From a virus: a DNA stretch of 20,254 nt. Shown here piece after piece: positions 1-6,325 of the stretch; position 1 is the stretch's first letter, and each line of letters begins with the position of its first letter. The translations under genes were made by a program, and so were the position numbers. The stretch covers positions 1-20,254 of IMG/VR virus record IMGVR_UViG_3300003629_000022; one strand, written 5' to 3'. Under the pieces are notes generated by a model. It saw only the letters and a list, made by a program, of their open reading frames with translations, was not told the origin of the DNA and did no database searches.

Positions 1-240
1 CGCGTATGACCAGAGTTCGGTTCCATCTGTGATGTCGATCCCGTACACGGAGTTGTCGTCACTCCCCACGACGGCCGTGCCATCTTGGATCGCAACGCCA
101 GATTTCACATCATCCCCCGTCGCGTATGACCACAACTCTGTTCCATCTGTGATGTCGATCCCGTACACGGAGTTGTCGTCACTCCCCACGACGGCCGTGC
201 CATCTTGGATCGCAACGCCAGATCGCACAACACCCCCCGT
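1..240. repeat. 120-bp direct tandem repeat (propeller blades)
   Basis: Positions 1-120 and 121-240 differ at only 8 of 120 bases. The stretch 21-103 is identical to 141-223. A third copy begins at 241 and diverges after about 20 bases. The differences sit in two clusters, 13-19 and 104-113 of the unit, giving blade-edge changes such as GGVVR versus DDVK. The array starts at or before the window edge. One unit equals 40 codons, so gain or loss of units keeps the frame. Confidence 0.95.
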
Positions 241-399
241 CGCGTATGACCACAGTTCGGAGCCACCAAGCAACTCTGTCAGCGGGTACCAAATCCCACC
301 ACTGCCGTCAGGCGACGGTTGAGGCGTTTCGGTCGGCTCAGTTCCTTGAACGTAGAGCGATGCGCCACCGCTAATCTTCGTGAGTGGATGATCGGGCAT
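1..399 (-). CDS. PQQ-type beta-propeller tail fibre/spike protein (3' part cut by window edge)
   Basis: The first 133 codons of a gene running off the window. It starts with ATG at 399, overlapping the TAA of the upstream gene by one base (TAATG), with a good Shine-Dalgarno (GGAGGA, 409-414) nine bases ahead. After a Pro/Gly-rich leader of about 45 residues come repeats of 40 residues built on ELWSYATG, SGVAIQDGTAVVG and NSVYGIDITDGT. This is the pattern of PQQ/quinoprotein-like propeller blades (Trp closing one blade, Gly-Asp turns). Two full blades and the start of a third are visible, nearly identical in DNA. As the last gene of the tail cluster, after hub and baseplate-like genes, it is probably a host-contact or fibre protein. 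The family is recognised from the repeat alone; the adsorption role is inferred from position. Total blade number is unknown. Confidence 0.75.
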   Translation of the reverse strand, partial: MPDHPLTKISGGASLYVQGTEPTETPQPSPDGSGGIWYPLTELLGGSELWSYATGGVVRSGVAIQDGTAVVGSDDNSVYGIDITDGTELWSYATGDDVKSGVAIQDGTAVVGSDDNSVYGIDITDGTELWSYA

Positions 400-1004
400 T
401 AGACTGTCTCCTCCAAGTCGGGGTAAAGTGGTTCGCCAGTCTGTGCATCAAAAAACACGGGGATGGTATCGGGATTGTCGGGCAGCGTCACCACATCCCC
501 CTCGCTTGCGGTCGGCCCGCTTAGTGAGCCACTTGCTTCGAGAGCTTCGACGGAAAGCGTTTGTCCGAGATCGCGCACGTCTCGTGTCGCCGCGATGGTA
601 CCTGCCTCAGTGTCGAACTCCCATGCCGGGATCCGATGGTCGTCAGTTGAGAACGCACTATCAAGACCGACGATGATCGTGTCAGTCAGCCCGTCGCGCC
701 AACCGATGTAAACCGTTTGGTTGGCGGTTGACGCGGCGAGATCGACATCAAACGTCTCGTCAGTCGCCATATATGCCCCCTCGACGACGGCCTCCCCTGC
801 GCCGATGGTGACGGTCGTGCCTGAGGAGTTCTCGAAGTCGAACGTCCCGAGGTCGCCGCTTGAGAGATCGCCTTCGCTGTCCTCGACGAGCCGGTTGCCC
901 GTTTGAGAGATCCAACCGGCGGAACCGCCGGCGTATTGGATCGCCGCCGCAAGCTCTCGGTTCTGAACGTCGCGGTCAAAACTTGGGTGAACTTTTTGTA
1001 CCAT
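399..1004 (-). CDS. Distal tail / baseplate-like protein, function unknown
   Basis: A 201-residue acidic protein starting MVQKVHPSFD. Its ATG is one base after the TGA of the upstream gene, and its TAA overlaps the next ATG. Residues 30-150 are rich in short Gly/Thr/Val beta-strand segments (for example GTTVTIGAGEAVVEG and QTVYIGWRDG). The middle ends in EFDTEAGTIAATRDVRDLGQ, a pattern often seen in viral fibre or baseplate proteins where a beta-rich domain is followed by a linker. The C-terminus (PVFFDAQTGEPLYPDLEETV) looks like a short capping strand. There is no signal peptide or membrane segment. Its position between hub and propeller genes suggests a distal tail structural role. I do not recognise a named family. 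Confidence 0.7.
   Translation of the reverse strand: MVQKVHPSFDRDVQNRELAAAIQYAGGSAGWISQTGNRLVEDSEGDLSSGDLGTFDFENSSGTTVTIGAGEAVVEGAYMATDETFDVDLAASTANQTVYIGWRDGLTDTIIVGLDSAFSTDDHRIPAWEFDTEAGTIAATRDVRDLGQTLSVEALEASGSLSGPTASEGDVVTLPDNPDTIPVFFDAQTGEPLYPDLEETV
409..414 (-). promoter_or_regulatory. Shine-Dalgarno of the propeller gene
   Basis: GGAGGA on the minus strand, nine bases before the ATG at 399 and inside the last codons of the upstream gene. It complements the CCUCC of archaeal 16S rRNA. It supports the chosen start. Confidence 0.6.
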
Positions 1005-1005
1005 G

Positions 1006-1527
1006 TCAGGCAGGTGCGAACGAAAGCGTCACTTCGATTGAGGCGGTGCGCTCGTCGTCTTTGGGGATGTCGCTGATCAGCGAGTGGTTGAGGATATCCT
1101 CGCTGTTTGAGCCTGTTGTGAGGCCAATCTCTTGGATCGTCACCCCGTTGGCCTCGCTGGTGTCGAGCAACGTAAACGTAAATAGCGAGCCGCCGTTGTC
1201 GGACTGGTCGGTGAGCGAAAACCGCCCTTGTTCGCTGTTGAGTTGCCGATCCCCACTCGCCGGTTGGGTATCGCTGTCGCCGATGGCGAGATGCGAGACG
1301 GCGATGTCAACAGCCTGCCCATCAAGCGCGTCGACAATCGACTCGTGGAGTGCGATGGTTGTTGTGTTCCGCTCTTCGGAGAGTGTGTCGGGGTCGGTTC
1401 GCTGGAGGAGCTTCGCTTTGACCCAGCGGGGGTTCTCATCCCACGCCGGCCAAAGTGCTCGCAAGCGGTCGATGCAGTAGGTCGCGGCGCGGACGTTGAT
1501 GTCCGCGCGGGTGGTGGTTGTGATCAT
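1006..1527 (-). CDS. Tail fibre/baseplate attachment-like protein
   Basis: A 173-residue protein whose ATG overlaps the upstream TGA (ATGA at 1524-1527). Residues 1-60 are helical and charged (RALWPAWDENPRWVKAKLLQ). From about residue 75 it shows a pattern common in phage tail proteins: SHLAIGDSDTQPASGD, then LLDTSEANGVTIQEIGL, then LNHSLISDIPKDDERTASIE and a final beta-strand VTLSFAP. In tailed phages this arrangement belongs to tail fibre or collar-type structural proteins. I infer a similar role here and do not assign a named family. The gene sits in the distal tail cluster between the coiled-coil repeat protein and another tail protein. Confidence 0.7.
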   Translation of the reverse strand: MITTTTRADINVRAATYCIDRLRALWPAWDENPRWVKAKLLQRTDPDTLSEERNTTTIALHESIVDALDGQAVDIAVSHLAIGDSDTQPASGDRQLNSEQGRFSLTDQSDNGGSLFTFTLLDTSEANGVTIQEIGLTTGSNSEDILNHSLISDIPKDDERTASIEVTLSFAPA

Positions 1528-1901
1528 CCGTAGGTAGAGCCGTCGTCGTAGCTGCTTGCGTCGTACTCGGCGATGTTTTCAGCAACCGTTTCGGTGACCG
1601 ATACCGCGTCGTCGGCGGTTGTTGGGTCGGCAACCTCGGCATCCGCTCCGACCACTACGGCGTCGGCGGTGATGCTGCTCTCACTGACCGACGTATCTGC
1701 GCCTGTCGCAACGTTATCGCTAGTGGTCGTGCCGTCGCTGGCCGACGCATCCGCGCCAGTATCGACACCATCGTCACAGGCGGCCGTGTCGCTGACGCTC
1801 CGCAGCTCCCGGATCTCGCCGTTGCGGCCCTGCTTGAGCCGCTCGACATCCTCCTGCAGCTGTCGGAGCCGTCGGACGGCCTCGGTTAGATGGTCGGTCA
1901 T
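1524..1901 (-). CDS. Small tail protein: N-terminal coiled coil plus 18-residue repeats
   Basis: A 125-residue protein translationally coupled at both ends by ATGA overlaps. Residues 2-36 form an amphipathic helix likely to be a coiled coil (TEAVRRLRQLQEDVERLKQ). Residues 38-105 are a Ser/Thr/Ala/Asp repeat of exact 18-residue period: GAD occurs at 49, 67 and 85, each followed by about 12 residues with a similar D-x-V pattern. The C-terminus is acidic with Tyr (AEYDASSYDDGSTYG). Lys and aromatics are nearly absent from the repeats. A short trimeric helix followed by a beta repeat is typical of fibrous connectors, so a tail-tip spacer or fibre stalk is plausible. No known family is recognised. 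Confidence 0.65.
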   Translation of the reverse strand: MTDHLTEAVRRLRQLQEDVERLKQGRNGEIRELRSVSDTAACDDGVDTGADASASDGTTTSDNVATGADTSVSESSITADAVVVGADAEVADPTTADDAVSVTETVAENIAEYDASSYDDGSTYG

Positions 1902-3316
1902 AGCGTGTCAGCCTTTTGCAACAACAGCGTCGTTCGGAGTTGCGTTCCGTTGTATTCGCTCGTCCGTTCTCTGACGATATGGTTACCGTTCGCGCCACCG
2001 ATTGAGAACTCCGACAGCGTCACGGCGTCGCCCGGCGAGACGGTGTGCGCCGCCAACGACTTCGCGCCGGCTTCGACAGTTAGCTCGGGTTGGGCCGATC
2101 GTCGGAGCACGGACTGTGCTTTATCGCGGACGCTGGGGAAGGTCTCCAGTGAGTCATCCTCCAGACGCCGATCTCGCCGGCGGTAGGTATCAATTGAGTC
2201 CTGATCCAACGCTCGCGTCAGCAACGGGAACGGGTACTCAGATCTGAACGCGAGGTTCCCGTTTGAGTCGACGCCGATCGGCTGACCCGTCGCCCCCGCC
2301 GCCTCGATGATCATCGTTGGATCTTCTTTCGGCGCGAGGCTGTGACTCGGCAGCAGAAACGAGGTGAACCCACCGTCTTCAAGGAACTCGGGGGCGAGTT
2401 CTCGGCGGGCGATGTCCGAGCTGGTATCGTCGATATCGACCGCTTGACCCGACCGCGTCGCCTGCAACCGAACGCGAAGGTTATCGCCGTTGGGGTCGGC
2501 GTCGGTGTAGATCGCCACGCGGGCGACCTCGCTCTTCCGCGTTTGGATCTGCTGTGTGATGCGGTTCGTGTCGGTGACCGTCTCCAGAGACGACTGCGTC
2601 TCCTGTTTGTCATCGACAGCATGGTCGGTACCACCGACGACGCGGATCTGGTTTTTGAGGTTGTCGTCATTGCGCTCGATGCTGATCGGGGCGTAGAAAT
2701 CATCGGGCGTCAGCCCCACGTCTGCTGAGATGTCGGAGAGCGGCCGGAAAATGATGTCTGTGCCGTCCTGTGTGACCACGGCGTCGGCGATGGCCGCCAG
2801 ATCCTCACAGATCACGCTGAACAACGTCCGGCCGTCGATGAAGGCGTCGGTCGTCTCGTTGACGGTGGCGATCTGCGAGTGGCCGATCTCGGGGGCCTCC
2901 TCGGCGACGAGTCGGTTGACGATGGCGTCATCGGAGCCTGCGATCTGCCGTTCCTCAAAACTCTCGAATGCGATGCGATCCGCAAGCACGCCGAAGACGA
3001 AGTCGACGACCTCCAACTCGCGTCGAGCGACCGACCCACCCTCAAGCACATCTGTCGGCGAGCGGGCGAGGCCAGTCCAGCGGTCGGCGAGTGACGACTC
3101 GCCGGCGAGTTGCGCCCGAAAAACAAGCCGGTCGCCCGCCGTGATCGTGTCAAGTGAGCCGTCGTTGTTGCGGATCGTGATCGACCCGCTGTCTTTCATA
3201 TCAGTGATCCGCTCGGAGATTGAGAGCGTTTCAATGCCGTTTTGGATGGTGGTTTTCGGCGTCGAACCCCCAGGGGCGTAGACCTCGATCTCGGCGTTGA
3301 CGACGTTGCGTGTCAT
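1898..3316 (-). CDS. Tail hub / distal tail protein (gp27-like hub candidate)
   Basis: A 472-residue protein encoded directly after the tape measure gene: its ATG follows the tape measure TAA after three bases. That is the usual place of the distal tail and tail-associated hub proteins. The N-terminus (IETLSISERITDMKDSGSITI, then AGDRLVFRAQL and DRWTGLARSP around 60-90) matches the beta-strand pattern of hub proteins that start with a Dit/gp27-like barrel. It is followed by LEVVDFVFGVLADRIAF and a helical stretch near 125-145. The C-terminal third contains SVRDKAQSVLRRSAQPELTV and an extended beta region (SPGDAVTLSEFSIGGANG) ending IVRERTSEYNG...TTLLLQ, resembling the closing strands of hub proteins. 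The hub role is inferred from position and pattern. No peptidase or lysozyme motif is visible. Confidence 0.72.
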   Translation of the reverse strand: MTRNVVNAEIEVYAPGGSTPKTTIQNGIETLSISERITDMKDSGSITIRNNDGSLDTITAGDRLVFRAQLAGESSLADRWTGLARSPTDVLEGGSVARRELEVVDFVFGVLADRIAFESFEERQIAGSDDAIVNRLVAEEAPEIGHSQIATVNETTDAFIDGRTLFSVICEDLAAIADAVVTQDGTDIIFRPLSDISADVGLTPDDFYAPISIERNDDNLKNQIRVVGGTDHAVDDKQETQSSLETVTDTNRITQQIQTRKSEVARVAIYTDADPNGDNLRVRLQATRSGQAVDIDDTSSDIARRELAPEFLEDGGFTSFLLPSHSLAPKEDPTMIIEAAGATGQPIGVDSNGNLAFRSEYPFPLLTRALDQDSIDTYRRRDRRLEDDSLETFPSVRDKAQSVLRRSAQPELTVEAGAKSLAAHTVSPGDAVTLSEFSIGGANGNHIVRERTSEYNGTQLRTTLLLQKADTL

Positions 3317-3319
3317 GGA

Positions 3320-5490
3320 TTAGCCGATGTTCTGTCGGTTGAGTTCGCGGCGGAGCGCGCGGCCTGCTTCGCGGCCCTCAGAGCGGCCGCTGGCGTTGAC
3401 AACGATGTTCTCGATCGTCACACCGCCGCTGCCTTTGATCGGCGCGGGCCCGCGATCGGAGACCTGCGCTGACGGTACGACACGCTCGCCCTCGTGGAGG
3501 ATGGCGAAGCCAGCGGAGTCGATAAAGCCGCCGGTGGCAAGGCCGTAGCCGGGGCCGTTGCTGTCGCCGTCGCCGAAGTCGGTGTTTCCGTCGTTGCCAT
3601 CGTCGGCAGGGTCGTCATACCCACCGCCGGGGTCGAACGGGTTGTTTGACGGGTTGTCGCCGCCCGGGTTCCCCGGCGACCCCGGCGTGTCGCCACCGAT
3701 GCTGCCGCCCCGCCACCGCCGCCACCGCCGCCACCGCCGCCACCGCCAGAGTACGGATTCTGATCGCCTGGGTCGGCGGTTGGGATGTCGGGCATATCGA
3801 TGTCGATATCGGCGAGGTCTTGGATGGTTTCGATAGCCTCCTCAACATCATCGACAAAGTTGCTAATCGTGTTGACGATCCCAGAGATGTCGATGTTCAG
3901 TGCGTTTTCAATCGTTGTGACGAGCGCATCAATCGCCGACTCAACGAGATTCGATGCCCCGTTGCGGACCCACGACGCGATGTCGCGGAACATCTGCTTA
4001 AACGTCGCACTGTCGCTGCCGATCAGACCCTGGAGAAGCCCGTTCGCAGCAGCGACGACCACGTCAAAAGCGATGTTCGCAGCTGTCTTGAGATCGCTGA
4101 CGGCGTCGGTTTTGAGGTAAGCGACGAAGTCCTTGACGAGTGAGCGGAGGATTGAGTCGCCGTTCCCGGTGATCGTCGCGTAGATCTGCTTTGCTTGCCA
4201 GCGCAATGCCGAGCCGATGGTCTTGAATCCGACCTTGATAGCCTTCTTACCGCCAGTTTTGAAGAACGTCGCCGCTTCCGAGATCATCGTCGACAAGATG
4301 CCGCCTGAGCCACTCGTTCCGATGATGGCGATCTTGAGGTTCTCGAAAACACTCTCGGCAACCGAGACGAGCGTTTGAATCGCCTGTCGCATGATTGCCG
4401 GGGCGTTGTTGCTCAAATACGACCCCGCATCGCGGATCATGCGGTTGATAATCCCGCCGTTGCCCGACTGTCCGACGAGAAACACGCGGAGGTTGCGGAT
4501 CTGGTTTTCGGCGGCCGTGCGGATGTTGCTAAACGCAGTTTCGATGTCGCCTTTGGCGGATGTGACCCGATCCGTTAGATCATCGACTGCCCCAAGCAGC
4601 CGGGTGATCGCCGGGGCGACTGTTTTGATGATGATTGTCCCGGCAGCAGTCAACTCAGGCAGCAGATCAACAACGGCGTCGGTCAAGTCAACCAGCGGCG
4701 GCCCAACCTCTTCGGTGACCCGAACCATCCCCTCGAAGGCGGGTGTGGCGTTGTCGGCGACGCTGCCGGCAAGATCCTCAACGATCGGCAACGCCTCCCG
4801 GCCGAGATCGACCATCGTCTCGATGATGAACGGGATCGCATCTCGGGCAGCCGAACCGAACTTGACGAGGGCCTCGCGGAACTCCTCAAGCGGGCCCAGA
4901 GCCTCGATAATGTCCTCGACGAGGCCGGGGATCGCCTCAACAGCACGGGCTATTAGCGGCACGAACTGCTCGCCGAGGGGTGTGACTATCTCGACAATCT
5001 CGGCTTTGAGCTCTTTGGCCGTCTGGGCGAGGGCCTCGGTCGCCGTTGAGGCGTTCTCCATCGTCTCCGCTTGTTGTTGACCGAAGGCGAGCAGGCCACT
5101 CCCGATGATCGCGCCAAAGGCGGTGGCGAGTCCGCCGGCGGCTGTGATCGCTGTGCCGAGTGTGGCGACCAACGGAGCCAACACGGCAGCGATCCCTCCG
5201 ATGGCAACTGTTGCGGTGCCGGCGGTCGTTGCCAGCGCGGTCAGCGACGCGCTGCCGGTCGTTGCGGCGGACGATAACCCACCGACAGACAACGCAGTCG
5301 CGCCGGCGGTCGCAGCTAACGATGTCATCCGCGTCGACGTGCCGGTTGCTGAGTCGCCGAGCTCCTCGACGGAGTCCTCGGCGTCGTTGGCGTCGCGGCT
5401 GAGGCCGCTCAGGGAGGACTTGACGGCCTCGATCGCACCGACGGCGTCGCCAACGGAGCCGCCGATCTCGATGTCTAAACTATCAAACAT
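3320..5490 (-). CDS. Tape measure protein, reading frame broken near 3708-3711
   Basis: This protein sets tail length and fills the tail tube before DNA exit. It begins MFDSLDIEIGGSVGDAVGAI, has a predicted coiled coil (about 15-50), a long Ala/Gly/Thr hydrophobic stretch (about 55-140) and then amphipathic helices to residue 575, all typical of tape measures. Codons 582-594 are an all-Gly run. After that the original frame (stop at 3418) turns Arg/Thr/Pro-rich and non-halophilic. The -1 frame, from 3709 to the TAA at 3320-3322, gives 129 residues of normal acidic sequence with the usual tape measure end (ATGGFIDSAGFAILHEGERV, later VTIENIVVNASGRS, and RALRRELNRQNIG). That end abuts the next gene by three bases. 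Adding one base gives 723 residues. The lesion could be a real mutation, a sequence error or an unusual recoding site. Confidence 0.9.
3712..3747 (-). repeat. Four perfect copies of a 9-bp repeat encoding poly-Gly
   Basis: The minus strand reads GGCGGTGGC four times without a mismatch, encoding Gly residues 582-593 of the tape measure protein. It is followed at once by GGGGCGGC, where the reading frame breaks. The repeat is a flexible linker at protein level. At DNA level such a GC-rich microrepeat is prone to slippage and to sequencing or assembly error. Confidence 0.95.
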
Positions 5491-5505
5491 TGTTATGGGG
5501 GTGGG

Positions 5506-5513
5506 TTTATGTA
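5506..5513 (+). promoter_or_regulatory. Archaeal TATA-box-like promoter for the plus-strand gene
   Basis: TTTATGTA lies in the 45-base gap between the tape measure start and the plus-strand ORF. Its centre is about 26-27 bases before the ATG at 5536. That is the standard distance between the haloarchaeal TATA box and the transcription start of a leaderless mRNA. The site is seen in the sequence; promoter activity is inferred. Confidence 0.5.
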
Positions 5514-5535
5514 ACTCGCAGTGTCATGTCCAGAC

Positions 5536-5745
5536 ATGCACTGGGCGATTCGTTCGGTTTGGTTCGTACTGTTCGGGTGGTGGCTCGGCGCACTCTGGCT
5601 CGTCGGCGCGATCGCGTTCTCGGCGTCGATCGTCTTCTTGCCCGTGGGGATCGTGATGGCCCAGCGAACGTGGACGATCATGACGCTCAAGACGCGGCCA
5701 GATGTCGTCGTCAAAGAGGTGCGCGTCGAAGGCAGCGAGAGTTAA
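5536..5745 (+). CDS. YccF-like small membrane protein, antisense to the tail operon
   Basis: The only convincing plus-strand gene. It encodes 69 residues from the ATG at 5536 (74 from an in-frame GTG at 5521). I prefer 5536 because it fits leaderless transcription from the TATA-like site at 5506-5513 and matches the N-terminus usual in this family. Two adjacent membrane segments (about 6-28 and 29-44) contain FGWWLGALWLVGAIAF and SIVFLPVGIVMAQRTW. The GWWLG...W and I-x-x-L-P-x-G pattern is that of YccF-domain inner-membrane proteins. A charged tail (VVVKEVRVEGSES) follows. The TAA ends at 5745 and the convergent chaperone stop begins at 5746. No competing minus-strand gene is convincing here. 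It resembles a moron: an extra gene with its own promoter inserted in a structural operon. Its function in the virus is unknown. Confidence 0.72.
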   Translation: MHWAIRSVWFVLFGWWLGALWLVGAIAFSASIVFLPVGIVMAQRTWTIMTLKTRPDVVVKEVRVEGSES

Positions 5746-6323
5746 TCACTGAAACGCATCCCGTCGAGAGGCCGATACGCTGCCGAAGTTGTCGGGCCGG
5801 TCGTGCTGGCCGTTGTTTTGTCGCATCTCTTGTTTCGTGTAGGCGTCGGCGTGGTCGGCGAGCATCAGAAGCCGCTGCTCGCGTTGAGTGAGATTCTTAA
5901 TCAGCGGCGGGTCACAGAACCGATACCCTTTCTCGTGGAGCGTATCGATGGTTTGAGCCCGTCGGGCTATCGGCGGGAGATCGGGGAGTTTCCCTGTTCG
6001 ACCGGCATCGCCTCCTCGGCGTCTTCGATCTGTTCCATGTCGTTCCACGCCTCGCGCATCCCTTCAAAGAGAGCGCGAAGTTTTGTCAACCCGAGCTCGT
6101 CGGGGTCTTTCTCGGGGGATTTGAGGTACTTCTCAAGAAACACACGAATCTGTTCGAGTTCATCGCTCCCGTCGCCGAGTTCGGCTTCGAGTTCTTCGAT
6201 CTCGCCGAGTGTTGGTTCGATTGTGGTAAGTGGGTATTCTTCGCCGTTGTACGTCCATGTCCCGTCAAGGACGGAGCGAGAGTCAAGCACCCGCGCTGCG
6301 TCGTCAAGTGTGTTGGCAGTCAT
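5746..6323 (-). CDS. Tail assembly chaperone, long form by -1 frameshift (G-T type fusion)
   Basis: A ribosome slipping back one base on GGGAAAC (5988-5994) would leave the short frame after codon 112 (Asn) and read 80 further codons to the TGA at 5746-5748, giving 192 residues. The added part begins LPDLPPIARRAQTID and includes KGYRFCDPPLIKNLTQREQR and a hydrophilic tail. The two frames overlap between 5967 and 6048 with exactly the -1 relation needed. Short and long chaperones encoded this way just ahead of the tape measure gene are a conserved feature of long-tailed phages (lambda G/GT). The long form usually recruits tail tube subunits to the tape measure. Frameshifting itself is inferred, not observed. 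Confidence 0.8.
5956..5968 (-). promoter_or_regulatory. Small hairpin downstream of the slippery site
   Basis: AGCCC-GAC-GGGCT on the minus strand can fold into a 5-bp stem with a 3-base loop. It starts 19 bases after the heptamer and overlaps the zero-frame TAG. The spacing is longer than the usual 5-9 bases for a frameshift stimulator, so a stimulatory role is uncertain. Confidence 0.35.
5967..6323 (-). CDS. Tail assembly chaperone, short form (G-like)
   Basis: A 118-residue acidic helical protein encoded between the tail tube and tape measure genes, the standard site of the tail chaperone. It starts MTANTLDDAARVLDSRSVLD two bases after the tail tube stop (TAATCATG). A short beta segment (GTWTYNGEEYPLTTIEPTLG) is followed by Glu/Leu-rich helices to residue 100. 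It ends at TAG 5967-5969. Near its 3' end lies the slippery heptamer giving the longer product. The early part (NGEEYPLTTIEPTLGEIEEL) resembles phage chaperones that begin with a small beta unit before helices. There is no membrane segment or catalytic motif. Confidence 0.82.
   Translation of the reverse strand: MTANTLDDAARVLDSRSVLDGTWTYNGEEYPLTTIEPTLGEIEELEAELGDGSDELEQIRVFLEKYLKSPEKDPDELGLTKLRALFEGMREAWNDMEQIEDAEEAMPVEQGNSPISRR
5988..5994 (-). promoter_or_regulatory. -1 ribosomal frameshift site GGGAAAC
   Basis: On the minus strand the codons CAG GGA AAC contain G GGA AAC, a perfect X-XXY-YYZ heptamer in the correct phase. It differs only in the last base from the GGGAAAG of lambda G/GT. 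It lies 18 bases upstream of the zero-frame TAG. Repairing to GGG AAA leads into the long open -1 frame. Confidence 0.85.
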
Positions 6324-6325
6324 GA

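Noticed and set aside
1-260. CRISPR array or DNA-level iterons
   Set aside because: The 120-bp units are contiguous without spacers and encode an in-frame 40-residue propeller blade, so they are coding repeats.
3418-3708. Original-frame C-terminus of the tape measure protein
   Set aside because: Arg/Thr/Pro-rich and unlike the rest of the protein; the -1 frame supplies the expected end and the right distance to the next gene.
5493-5714. 73-codon minus-strand frame opposite the YccF-like gene
   Set aside because: It has no start signal, and its sequence lacks halophile-like acidity. The plus-strand frame has membrane segments, family motifs and a promoter, so this one is the shadow.
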